NCBI RefSeq assembly: GCF_024294905.1
Contig: NZ_JANCOC010000001.1
Location: 176,599-240,598 of the forward strand
Direction: 5' to 3'
From: Rothia gullae
Lineage (GTDB): Bacteria > Actinomycetota > Actinomycetes > Actinomycetales > Micrococcaceae
Length of the DNA: 64,000 nt
Every line of letters begins with the position of its first letter. Position 1 is the stretch's first letter. Below the pieces are notes generated by a model that made no database searches, was not told where the DNA came from, and saw only the letters and a program-made list of their open reading frames with translations. Positions 50,301-57,369 of the stretch are shown piece by piece. A program made the position numbers and the translations under genes.

Positions 50301-52159
50301 TTTTCAAGTCGCTCTTCGGCATGGGCACCCCCACGGTAGACGCGCCCTCTGTGCGTTTCGAAGAGACAATGGATACCCCCTGGGCGGCACCGCAGCTGGT
50401 GGGTATGGGCCTGTCGTACACAATGCCGAACCCCGCCGATAAGCGCAAGAAGGTGCATCTGAACCATGTGCGCCGCTGGGCTGAGCAGCTGGCTGAGTCG
50501 AAGTACCGCCTGGTGGAGCCTGTGACCCTGGTGTACGGCACGGTCGTGGATCCTTCGAACCTGCCGCCCGCCCCCGATGAGGCGGCGCTGCTGAAGGAGC
50601 TGGAACTCTACCCCGTAGACGCTGACGAGCTTACCCCCGTACAGGCGGAGGCGCGCGCGAACGCTCGGGCAACCTACGCCGAGCAGGTGCAACGCTACGC
50701 ATGGGCGCTGGTTGAGGCCATGGCTCCCGCCCTCGCGCAGGATTGGCAGCTGGCGGCTCCTTCCGTACGAGCACGCACGGTGGCGGAGAACTGTACCCGC
50801 CTGAACCTGCCGGTACCCGAATGGATTATCGAAGCCACCGAGCGGGAGAAATGGCGTGAGGCGCAACCGCCTCAGCCCGGTTTCTCGCCCACGGTGGCGG
50901 CGGCGCTGCCGATTGAGGTGCGCGGTCAGTTCGCCCAGAAGAACTACGAGGAGAGGAACCCGAACCTGGGTGCGGTGCTGACCGCCATGTGGCCTTTTGA
51001 CCCGCTGGAGCGCCCCGTGATTTGGCGTTGGGCTTCTGATGATGCTCTCACGCAGGGTACGAAAGCGGTGCTTCGCCGCGGCCAGCATGAGCAGCTGGAA
51101 CGTGAGATTGCGATTAACTCCTTGAGCCGTCGCGAGGCGGTGGAGCGTGCCGCCCTGGCGGTGGAGCTCGCCGTCGGCGCGGGGGAGGATGACCTACACC
51201 AGAGTGGGGATGTAGCGGGGGAGAGCGCAAGCCATCCTGCAACCGCTGCATCAGCTGCACACGGCGAGTCCGCCATTCCCGAATCCCTGCGCCAGCAGGC
51301 GGTGGACTGGGAACGCGAAGCAGACCTGCTACTGCTCATGATGGGTCAGACCGACCCGGTGCTGAGCGATCAGCTGCCCGGGCACTTGTCCGCATCCACG
51401 TTCATTCGCCTGAGTGAGGACCCGCAGGGCACGGTGCATCAGCTGATGCGCCCGGTGCCTGAGCGTCCCTCGCGCGCGGCAACGATTGGTACGGCGGTGC
51501 ACGCTCTAATTGAGGAGCACTTCGGGGTGGCGCCGAGTGCCGACCCGCTGGAGGCACCCGATGCGGAGGACACGGTGGGCGTTGACCTGCCTGGTTCTGC
51601 TGCCACCTCAGCTGCCTCCACCTCCGCCGCGCCCGCTGAGCCTGCAGAGTCCTCTGATTCTGCAGACCCCGCTGACCTGCAGGAACAGGACGAGTTCACC
51701 TTCGAGGACGACTTCGAGGAGTCCGAGAGCGAACTGGACGCCTCCGTTCAGCGCCTCTGGGAGCGCTTCGCCACCAGCGAGTGGGGCAGCGATGAGTGGA
51801 AGGATCGCATCTGGGCGGTCGAGTACCCGGTCGAAACCCACATCGAGGGCGTAAGCCTGCGCGGCCGTATCGACGCGGTGTTCCGCACCGAGGATGAAGA
51901 CGGCGAACGCTGGGTGCTGGTGGATTGGAAGAGCGGTTCCCGCCCGAAGATGGCGACCATGCAGTCTCGACGCTTCCAGCTGGGCCTGTACCGTATCGCG
52001 TTCTCCCGCATTATGGGCGTGGACCCGGAGCGTATCAGCACCGTGTTCGTGTACCTGGGCGGCAAGGGCGTTGCGGAGGTGTGGGATCACCAGATCCGCG
52101 GCGGCCTGCCCACCGAGGCGCAGCTGGCGAAGGTGATCCGTGAGGCGCGCAAAGGCTAG
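47357..52159 (+). CDS. AdnB-like UvrD-family helicase-nuclease subunit
   Basis: A 1600-residue partner of the preceding protein, longer than the roughly 1100 of mycobacterial AdnB. Motor: Q/Walker A region PTPEQVRMIEAGPAPTLVIAGAGSGKT (Walker A about 103-109), GVTFTRKAATELRSRM, Walker B VVLLDEFQDTSHAQM (about 347), VGDPKQSIYGFRGA, MHAAKGLEWDHV, YVAMTRARNLL. The C-terminal nuclease has GTAVHALIEEHFG, WVLVDWKSGS (about 1518) and LGLYRIAFSRIMG. Both motor and nuclease look intact. GAGGAAGAGG precedes the ATG; a 79-base gap follows adnA. Extra length comes from an acidic linker (about 1400-1460) and helical inserts. Confidence 0.85.
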   Translation: MTDSGAYSADMQGTATPGATNPGTRPGSGTGMLTPAQWCEHNSWQLPNGVLFSAESAANDPVLKPADYRSALDIAEMLNGADGKKPTPEQVRMIEAGPAPTLVIAGAGSGKTATMVDRVIWLVDNGFVRPEEVLGVTFTRKAATELRSRMRAGLNTLRRSRRVAPTDEELREGIADPTVLTYHSYANNLVKEYGLRLGVEQDAQMLGDAQKWQLAAQIVQYWEGELPLDKDGVPVSAATMINQMLQLSDECAEHLVEPQQVIDFCTEQLTAYAAVPEPRRETKTEKDVLKVQRLLRNRRVYARMVMSYARVKARMQVLDFGDLMRFAARIAEADPAIREGERARFKVVLLDEFQDTSHAQMSLFSSIYGADEAAGIPAHPVMAVGDPKQSIYGFRGASDGQMFSFYRHFPTKHVQPLFLSIAWRNDISVLNAANHVAEKLKEVPEWVRAADGDITAAQVPDLRPRCALVGEPGSPAFEQAAAGMVGRVDLTYHDSDREEAVAIAERIAAMRAQAVREYESAYAAHRSGDGSARPRLKMPEIAVLARVHGQLDPIRVECERLGIPVQQVGLGGLLSQPEVVDLVSALRVLADPNRSDALARLLTGARWRLGAADMLALGDWAQSLVRERERALREQMALRMLAEAEDADDAAAINLQAEHLRAAQERLDETLKGAVEDSSGYASLIEAVENLPQDGADGEPLYGEQYRGRRFSPVALERLRAFAEQMRVLRAGLSEDLGTLLYEIERTMLLDIELAVRPGTDPLGSRANLDAFHEVAAAYGMSAPRINAMIYAGSDGVSVEEGDPGARRFLLSSGGVSYVMGFLAWLERADDEEKGLALGAVEPDPNAVQLMTMHAAKGLEWDHVLLPGLCGSATGGQTPNLWQVSANTALPWPLRGDREYLPSILETPEEITAFEKAKDLEDYLGEHKDDAAEHAGMEDRRLMYVAMTRARNLLALSAYRWKSTAMLPLPVQPFWEELMEMLFKSLFGMGTPTVDAPSVRFEETMDTPWAAPQLVGMGLSYTMPNPADKRKKVHLNHVRRWAEQLAESKYRLVEPVTLVYGTVVDPSNLPPAPDEAALLKELELYPVDADELTPVQAEARANARATYAEQVQRYAWALVEAMAPALAQDWQLAAPSVRARTVAENCTRLNLPVPEWIIEATEREKWREAQPPQPGFSPTVAAALPIEVRGQFAQKNYEERNPNLGAVLTAMWPFDPLERPVIWRWASDDALTQGTKAVLRRGQHEQLEREIAINSLSRREAVERAALAVELAVGAGEDDLHQSGDVAGESASHPATAASAAHGESAIPESLRQQAVDWEREADLLLLMMGQTDPVLSDQLPGHLSASTFIRLSEDPQGTVHQLMRPVPERPSRAATIGTAVHALIEEHFGVAPSADPLEAPDAEDTVGVDLPGSAATSAASTSAAPAEPAESSDSADPADLQEQDEFTFEDDFEESESELDASVQRLWERFATSEWGSDEWKDRIWAVEYPVETHIEGVSLRGRIDAVFRTEDEDGERWVLVDWKSGSRPKMATMQSRRFQLGLYRIAFSRIMGVDPERISTVFVYLGGKGVAEVWDHQIRGGLPTEAQLAKVIREARKG

Positions 52160-52287
52160 GCAGCAAGGCTAATCGGCGGAGACATGCGCTCGCGTACTAG
52201 ACCGTGCCAGTGCCAGTCTGCACAGGCCAGTGCCAGTCTGCGGAGCGCAGTGCAATGCGCCCGCCCGCCGTAACTGAATATAGAAGA

Positions 52288-52327
52288 GCAGCTCACGGAG
52301 ACATTGCGCCTCGTGAGCTGCTTTTCT
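52288..52327 (+). terminator. Intrinsic terminator of the adnAB operon
   Basis: AGCAGCTCACG (52288-52298) pairs with CGTGAGCTGCT (52313-52323), followed by TTTTC. Confidence 0.88.
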
Positions 52328-52352
52328 GTGTGGACTTCTGTGGTTAATGGCA

Positions 52353-52400
52353 GAGGACGGCTCTTCACCCCACTGCGTTGGGGGGTGAAGAGGCGTCCTC
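52353..52400. terminator. Second strong hairpin after adnAB
   Basis: Arms 52353-52371 and 52382-52400 (GAGGACG...CACCCC and GGGGTG...GTCCTC) pair at 18 of 19 bases. No T tract follows; it ends 14 bases before the MITE-like element. Confidence 0.75.
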
Positions 52401-52413
52401 AGCCGCTGAAGAA

Positions 52414-52561
52414 CTATAGAGGTACTTCGTGCCCTCGCACGCTCCGGGAAAGAATCGCGCCGAACGACTGCCGCTCTCGCGGCCTCACTCGCGCCGCCGG
52501 CGCCCCATGGGGTTTGCGTGCGTCTTTACTCTCAAACACAACCTCGAAAGTAACTCTATAG
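52414..52561. mobile_element. 148-base MITE-like element with 14-base inverted ends
   Basis: The left end CTATAGAGGTACTT (52414-52427) and right end AAGTAACTCTATAG (52548-52561) are inverted repeats matching at 13 of 14 bases. The interior is GC-rich with small hairpins and no real gene. On the minus strand a frame from an ATG just outside the element (MAEIYRVTFEVVF...) crosses it and ends in its left end (CCTCTATAG); this is probably chance. No clear target duplication longer than 2 bases is seen. Confidence 0.6.
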
Positions 52562-52689
52562 ATTTCTGCCATCGGTGATTGGTTGCGCGGTGCATGAATC
52601 CGGCTCGGGTCTGACATGACCGGTCAGGGTCCCGTCCAATCTTTCTCCCCACTTTATCGCTGCCACGATATCAGCGCTGGTCAGTGCGC

Positions 52690-53060
52690 TATGGGGAGTG
52701 TTTCCGCTGGTGTTCTCGCGGCACAACAAAAGTATTCCAGGAGTTTTTGAAAAAATCTATAAGGAAAGTTTTTGCCCTAAAATGCACTATTTTGAGCATT
52801 GTTCAAGGTGAGGTTGAGGTTCTGTGGACTCTTGGGGTCAAAGGTTGGTTCATGTGGGTTTGTGGCGTATTTGCGTCCGGGAAATATTATGAATGGCTCC
52901 TTTAGCACACCTTCAAGTCTCAACCTTAATCTGAGTCATTCATGCACAAAAATGCAAAACCGATGCTCAAAAGGTGAGGGGAAACATATAAAAAAATTTT
53001 GGCAAAAGCCCACTAAAGCCCCTCCACTAGTCCTTATAGGCATCATCCCGTCGGTTTAAC
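52690..53060. other. AT-rich non-coding stretch of unknown origin
   Basis: About 370 bases, much more AT-rich than the surroundings. TTTTGAGCAT (52790-52799) and ATGCTCAAAA (52963-52972) are inverted; AAAATGCA...AAGGTGAGG recurs at 52779-52813 and 52949-52979. Two short frames (52684-52905 and 52799-53059) have no ribosome site or family match. It may be a decayed mobile element or carry an RNA; I cannot decide. Confidence 0.5.
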
Positions 53061-53129
53061 AGACAGTCAGGAGAGCAGGTTTCACCGGGCGCGCGAGGCA
53101 GCGGATATACAGCCCAGTAGATGATATAG

Positions 53130-53162
53130 TTCAGCCCCGCAGTGCAGTACTGCGGGGCTGAA
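53130..53162. terminator. Terminator-like hairpin downstream of the phosphotransferase gene
   Basis: TTCAGCCCCGCAGT and ACTGCGGGGCTGAA form a perfect 14-base stem around a GCAGT loop, 107 bases past the gene end on the minus strand. Confidence 0.85.
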
Positions 53163-53244
53163 TTGAAAACCTAGCTGAACCGAAAACCTATGCGGCAGGT
53201 GATACCCTGGCTGGCGACAGCCTGGCGGCTACTTACCCTATGAG

Positions 53245-53288
53245 CTACTCGGCGGGGCCGACCAATATCTATTCGGCGGGGCCGACCA
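53245..53288. repeat. 24-base-period duplication over the phosphotransferase stop
   Basis: 53245-53264 and 53269-53288 match at 19 of 20 bases. On the minus strand the gene ends VGPAE-stop, and the next eight codons read ILVGPAE-stop in the same frame. Confidence 0.95.
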
Positions 53289-54270
53289 GTGGGTCGACCT
53301 CCTCCTGTCCGAGTAGTTCGCCGGAGGCACGCAGGTCGTCCTGAATGTCCAGGAGCATGGACACCGCGTGGGTTGCGCCGTCGCGGTCGCCAACCTCCAC
53401 GGTGTGGGTGAGCCACTGGGCGATCGCGAACTCTGCGTAGAAGTTCGCGCGCTGCGCCAGGTAGGCGTCGGGCAGCTGAGGCATCTGCTGGCGGTACACC
53501 TCGATTGCCTCGTCAGTGAAGTCGATGTCCAGGCAGGAGTACAGCCACGCGAAGTCCTGCGCGGGGTCGCCCACGTGCACCTCGGACCAGCCGGTGACCT
53601 CCACGATGCGCACCGTCGAGGGCGTTACGTGCAGTACGAGGTTCTCTGCACCCATGTCACCGTGAACCACACGCGGGCGGAACTGCCACATGGGTCCGGG
53701 AGAGAGCACGGTACGCCAGTGCGCGAGCAAGTCGGCGGGCACCTTGCCGGTTGCGGCGGCACGCTCGAGCTCGGCGTTCTTGCGCAGGCGAATCTGCTCC
53801 GAAGAGTAAGAGGGCAGGTCGGCTTCGTAAATGATGTCTTCGGGCATCACGTGCAGGGTCGCGATGTCCTTGGCGATGATGGGCGCCAGGGAGGGGCGGT
53901 TCGCCGCAACTTCGCGGCGGCTCAGCTCGGCGAGCTGGTCCACGTCGTAGATGGTGCCGGGGATGTGCGTGTACACGAACACGTTGCCGCCCGCGTAGGG
54001 TACGGTGCTGGCGACGGTGGGTACGGCGAAGGGCAGTCGGGCGCGCAGACCGGGGCTGAACGACTGCAGGATGAGGTGTTCAGCTTCCAGGCGCATGCTG
54101 GCGTCGGGGCGGCGCGGGGCGCGCACTCGCCAGCGGCGACCGGTGGAGTCGGCGATGATTGCAGAGTCGAAGTCGTCGCTGTCTTCGCGGACCGGTTCGG
54201 CGCCGACGGGGTAAATCCCGGGCACTCCGGCGGAGACGATGGCTGCTAGCTGAAGGGGAGATAAAGTCAC
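53269..54270 (-). CDS. Aminoglycoside/macrolide phosphotransferase-like protein (APH fold)
   Basis: A 333-residue protein of the APH kinase-like family. Catalytic loop HGDMGAENLVLH (203-214) has the expected Asp205 and Asn210. The second metal site, usually xDWxxxxxGDPxxD, reads TGWSEVHVGDPAQD: the Asp before Trp is Gly227, while GDP and Asp239 remain. ATP-binding N-lobe is visible (RWRVRAPRRPDASMRLEAEHLIL). The gene diverges from uvrD2. GTG 54270 follows TAACCT by 6 bases (leaderless). Natural substrate unknown; drug resistance should not be assumed. The stop region is duplicated. Confidence 0.75.
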   Translation of the reverse strand: MTLSPLQLAAIVSAGVPGIYPVGAEPVREDSDDFDSAIIADSTGRRWRVRAPRRPDASMRLEAEHLILQSFSPGLRARLPFAVPTVASTVPYAGGNVFVYTHIPGTIYDVDQLAELSRREVAANRPSLAPIIAKDIATLHVMPEDIIYEADLPSYSSEQIRLRKNAELERAAATGKVPADLLAHWRTVLSPGPMWQFRPRVVHGDMGAENLVLHVTPSTVRIVEVTGWSEVHVGDPAQDFAWLYSCLDIDFTDEAIEVYRQQMPQLPDAYLAQRANFYAEFAIAQWLTHTVEVGDRDGATHAVSMLLDIQDDLRASGELLGQEEVDPLVGPAE

Positions 54271-54597
54271 GGGTTAAGGTTACCAAACCAATGTGTGCCG
54301 TTTAGTAGTTTTTAGGATCTTTATGCCCAGTGGGGAAGATACTCGTGGGCAAGCCTCAACGTGCTCGCCTGCGCGGCCTGTCGAGCTTCTACTAGCCCAC
54401 TCCAAAAGAGGCGGGTTCCTCACGCCCTGAATGAAAGCAACAGCCAAGAAGCCGCGGCGGGTCTGGAGAACACAGCCTGGGAGAATACAATGGAAGACCG
54501 GCTATCACCGCCTCGCATACACGCATACACACATGCCCGTATGCCTGCGCGAGCGCACGCCGACTGCCCGTACCGCCCGCCTTACTGATGGAGCATT
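54271..54597. other. Intergenic region between the APH-like gene and uvrD2
   Basis: The minus-strand -10 box TAACCT of the phosphotransferase is at 54277-54282. The rest of the 327 bases shows no gene, hairpin or repeat that I can support. A GGAG precedes the uvrD2 start. Confidence 0.6.
54277..54282 (-). promoter_or_regulatory. -10 box of the APH-like gene (leaderless)
   Basis: TAACCT on the minus strand, spacer TAACCC, GTG at 54270. Confidence 0.5.
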
Positions 54598-56562
54598 ATG
54601 ATCGCCACACCTCAGCAGCCTCAGCATATGATCTCCGCAGATGATATCCTTGCCGGGCTTGACCCTGATCAGCGTGCGGTCGCCACCGAGCTGGACGGCC
54701 CCATGCGCGTGCTGGCGGGTGCCGGTACCGGTAAGACCCGCGCGATTACGCACCGCATCGCCTACGGTATTGCGATTGGCCGATACCAGGGACCGCGCGT
54801 GCTCGCCCTGACCTTCACCCTGCGCGCGGCGGAGGAGATGCGTACCCGCCTGCACCAGCTGGGTGCGCACGGTGTGCAGGCGCGTACCTTCCACTCGGCG
54901 GCGCTACGTCAGCTGGCGTATTTCTGGCCGCAGGTGGTGGGCGGCACGTTCCCGTCCATCGTGCAGAATAAAGCAACGCTCATTACGGAGGCGGCGAACC
55001 GTCTGCGCATCAGCACGGACCGTTCCCTGCTGCGTGATTTGGCGTCGCTGATTGAGTGGGCGAAGGTTCAGCTGCTCACCCCGGATACCATCATGCAGCG
55101 TCTGAGTGAGAAGCAGCTGCCCTCGGCGGTTACCCCGCAGAATATGCAGCGTATTTTCCAGGCGTATGAAGATTTGAAGGATGAGCGTAACCTCATCGAC
55201 TTTGAGGACGTGCTGCTGCTGACCATCGCCATGCTGGAGGAAGACGAGAAGCTCGCCGCGACCGTCCACAACCAGTACCGCCATTTTGTGGTGGACGAGT
55301 ACCAGGATGTGTCCCCGCTACAGCAGCGTCTGCTGGATGTGTGGCTGGGTGGCCGCGACGATATTTGCGTGGTGGGCGACGCTTCCCAGACGATTTACTC
55401 TTTCACCGGTGCGACTAGCCGTTACCTGCTGGATTTTGCGCGCCGGTACCGTGGTGCGCACACGGTGAAATTGACCCGCGACTACCGTTCCCATTCGCAG
55501 GTGGTGGAGTTGGCGAACCGTCTGTTGGCGGCGCGTCGTCCGCATCCGGATTCGAGCCGGCATTCGTGGGCGCCGCCGCTGGAGCTGATGTCTCAGCGCG
55601 GGCCCGGCGTGGATGTGGAGTGGTTCGGCTACGCGGATGATGAGCAGGAGGCCGCCGGTATTGCCGAGGATATTCGCGACCTTATTGAGAAGGACGGCGT
55701 GCCGCCTTCGGAGATTGCGGTGCTGTTCCGCACGAACGCGCAGTCGGCGGCGATTGAGTCTGCGCTGGCTGCCGCCCATATTCCGTACCAGCTGCGCGGC
55801 GCGGAGCGTTTCTTTGAGCGCCCCGAGGTCAAGCAGGCGATGCTTGCCCTGCGCGGTTCGGCGAAGTCCACGGACGGTACCGAGGACGTCACCCGCTACA
55901 CCCGCGATGTTCTCGGCGGTCTCGGCTATAAGGAGGAAGGCCCCCTTTCGGGAGGGGCCACCCGCCAGAAGTGGGAGTCTCTCGCCGCCCTGGTACACAT
56001 GGTGGACCTGATGGCGCAGCACCGCCAAGAGCAGTTTCAGGAGTACCGTGCGAACCCGCGACCGGGCGTGCCCGAGCCGCTACCTTTGACCATGCACGAG
56101 GTCGTGGCGACCCTGAACCACCGCAGCGAATTCAACGACGCACCGCAGGTCAACGGCGTAACTCTCGCCTCCCTGCACGCGGCTAAGGGCCTGGAGTGGG
56201 ACGCCGTGTTCCTGTGCGGCCTGAACGAGGGCCTCATACCCATTACTTTTGCGACCACTCCGGACGAGGTGGACGAGGAGCGCCGCCTGCTGTACGTGGG
56301 TATTACACGCGCCCGCAAGTACCTGTGGCTGACCTGGACGATGACCCGCACCGTGGGTGGTCGCGGTCAGCGTAAGCGTTCGCGTTTCCTGGACGATATT
56401 GATCCGGCGAAGCGCCGCCGCAGGACTGAGAGCGCCGGCTCCTCGTATAGCCAGGCTCACGTGGCCCAGGCTCGCTCGGCACAGTCTCGTCCGACTCAGC
56501 CCCGTGCCGTACAGCCCCGCCGTTCGTCGAAGGGAAGAGGAAATTATGGCTCAGCGTTTTAA
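54598..56562 (+). CDS. uvrD2: UvrD2-like DNA helicase
   Basis: A 654-residue superfamily 1A helicase for DNA repair and replication-fork clearing. Motifs: LDPDQRAVATELDGPMRVLAGAGTGKTRAITHRI (Walker A 41-47), ALTFTLRAAEEM, ARTFHSAALRQL, FVVDEYQDVSP (about 231), VVGDASQTIYSFTGA, TRDYRSHSQVV, VTLASLHAAKGLEWDAVF and LYVGITRARKYL. Unlike mycobacterial UvrD2 (about 700 aa), I see no HRDC domain or tetracysteine motif; the tail is basic and Gln/Ser/Arg-rich. It overlaps the next gene by 17 bases. Confidence 0.88.
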   Translation: MIATPQQPQHMISADDILAGLDPDQRAVATELDGPMRVLAGAGTGKTRAITHRIAYGIAIGRYQGPRVLALTFTLRAAEEMRTRLHQLGAHGVQARTFHSAALRQLAYFWPQVVGGTFPSIVQNKATLITEAANRLRISTDRSLLRDLASLIEWAKVQLLTPDTIMQRLSEKQLPSAVTPQNMQRIFQAYEDLKDERNLIDFEDVLLLTIAMLEEDEKLAATVHNQYRHFVVDEYQDVSPLQQRLLDVWLGGRDDICVVGDASQTIYSFTGATSRYLLDFARRYRGAHTVKLTRDYRSHSQVVELANRLLAARRPHPDSSRHSWAPPLELMSQRGPGVDVEWFGYADDEQEAAGIAEDIRDLIEKDGVPPSEIAVLFRTNAQSAAIESALAAAHIPYQLRGAERFFERPEVKQAMLALRGSAKSTDGTEDVTRYTRDVLGGLGYKEEGPLSGGATRQKWESLAALVHMVDLMAQHRQEQFQEYRANPRPGVPEPLPLTMHEVVATLNHRSEFNDAPQVNGVTLASLHAAKGLEWDAVFLCGLNEGLIPITFATTPDEVDEERRLLYVGITRARKYLWLTWTMTRTVGGRGQRKRSRFLDDIDPAKRRRRTESAGSSYSQAHVAQARSAQSRPTQPRAVQPRRSSKGRGNYGSAF

Positions 56563-57199
56563 GCGTGAGATTCTGCCCGCCACCGAGGACCGCCCGCAGA
56601 TTGAGCTGGTCCGCTCGGCGCGCCGCACCCGCACCATCAGTATGCAGCGCGACGGCGTGGACGAGCACGGCAACCCCGCCTACCGTCTGCTCATTCCCGC
56701 CGCCAGCACGAGTGAAGAGATTGACGAGCATATCGTCCGCCTGCTGCCGCGCATTCAGCGTCGTACCGCCCGCCGTGAGCGTGTCGCGCAACTGACGGTC
56801 ACGGACGAGTACCTGCGCTCCCGCGCCCTGCACCTGGCGCAGAAGAACCTGCCGGAGCTGGTTGCCTCGGGCAGGCTCGAGAAGCTGTCGATTCGCTGGG
56901 TGAGCAACCAGCGTCAGCGCTGGGGCTCGGCAACCTACGCGAACATGCAAATCCGAATCTCCTCGGAGCTGCAGGGCATACCCGAGTACGTGCTGGATTC
57001 GGTGATTCACCACGAGCTTTGCCACCTGCTGCAGCCGAATCATTCGGCGGCGTTCCGTGCCCTGGAGGCGCGCTACCTGCAGCTGCTGCGGGCGCAGGCC
57101 TACCTGGAGGGGTACGCGCTGGGGCGCTCGCGTGCTGAAAGTGAACGGGCTGAGAGCGAACATGCTGAGGGTGAGCGCGGCGAAAACAGCACCGGCTAA
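56546..57199 (+). CDS. YgjP-type M48-like metallopeptidase (DUF45)
   Basis: A 217-residue protein with the YgjP/DUF45 metal motif HELCHLL (about 156-162) and a downstream conserved RW...WGSATYANMQIRISSELQ segment. The family is thought to be a zinc peptidase, partner proteins unknown. ATG 56546 lies 10 bases after AGAGGAAA and inside the uvrD2 3' end, so translation is coupled. The open frame upstream to 56357 overlaps uvrD2 fully and is rejected. The gene ends in a Glu/Arg-rich tail, with a strong hairpin downstream. Confidence 0.85.
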   Translation: MAQRFKREILPATEDRPQIELVRSARRTRTISMQRDGVDEHGNPAYRLLIPAASTSEEIDEHIVRLLPRIQRRTARRERVAQLTVTDEYLRSRALHLAQKNLPELVASGRLEKLSIRWVSNQRQRWGSATYANMQIRISSELQGIPEYVLDSVIHHELCHLLQPNHSAAFRALEARYLQLLRAQAYLEGYALGRSRAESERAESEHAEGERGENSTG

Positions 57200-57253
57200 A
57201 ATCCAGCCGACTAAAGCGCTTCCCGAAAATCAAAGAAGCAAAAACCAAACGAA

Positions 57254-57305
57254 ACACTCGAGCGGGGGTGGCTTGTACATTCACAAGCCACCCCCGCTCG
57301 AGTGT
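57254..57305. terminator. 23-base perfect hairpin between converging genes
   Basis: Arms 57254-57276 and 57283-57305 (ACACTCGAGCGGGGGTGG... and its complement) pair perfectly with the ACATTC loop. There is no T run on the plus side. Confidence 0.9.
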
Positions 57306-57324
57306 CAGCTATTTACTTTCGCCG

Positions 57325-57369
57325 CTCAGCTTTACTTCACTCAGTTTTATTTCACTCAGCGCTACTTTT
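57325..57369. repeat. 15-base degenerate tandem repeat over the DUF2342 stop
   Basis: CTCAGCTTTACTTCA, CTCAGTTTTATTTCA and CTCAGCGCTACTTTT at 57325, 57340 and 57355. The last contains the stop codon of the minus-strand gene. Confidence 0.8.

Larger units (their letters stand above)
52160..52413 (+). other. adnAB 3' region with short repeats
   Basis: No gene. GCCAGTGCCAGTCTGC occurs twice (52206-52221 and 52226-52241), and AAGGCTA from the adnB end recurs 13 bases on. Two strong hairpins (listed separately) follow. Confidence 0.8.

Noticed and set aside
52414..52617. 67-codon minus-strand frame MSDPSRIHAPRNQ...
   Set aside because: It runs across the MITE-like element and ends in its inverted repeat; no ribosome site or family match.
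52684..52905. 73-codon frame in the AT-rich stretch
   Set aside because: No ribosome site, no domain, and it lies in atypical non-coding DNA; the alternative frame 52799-53059 is equally weak.
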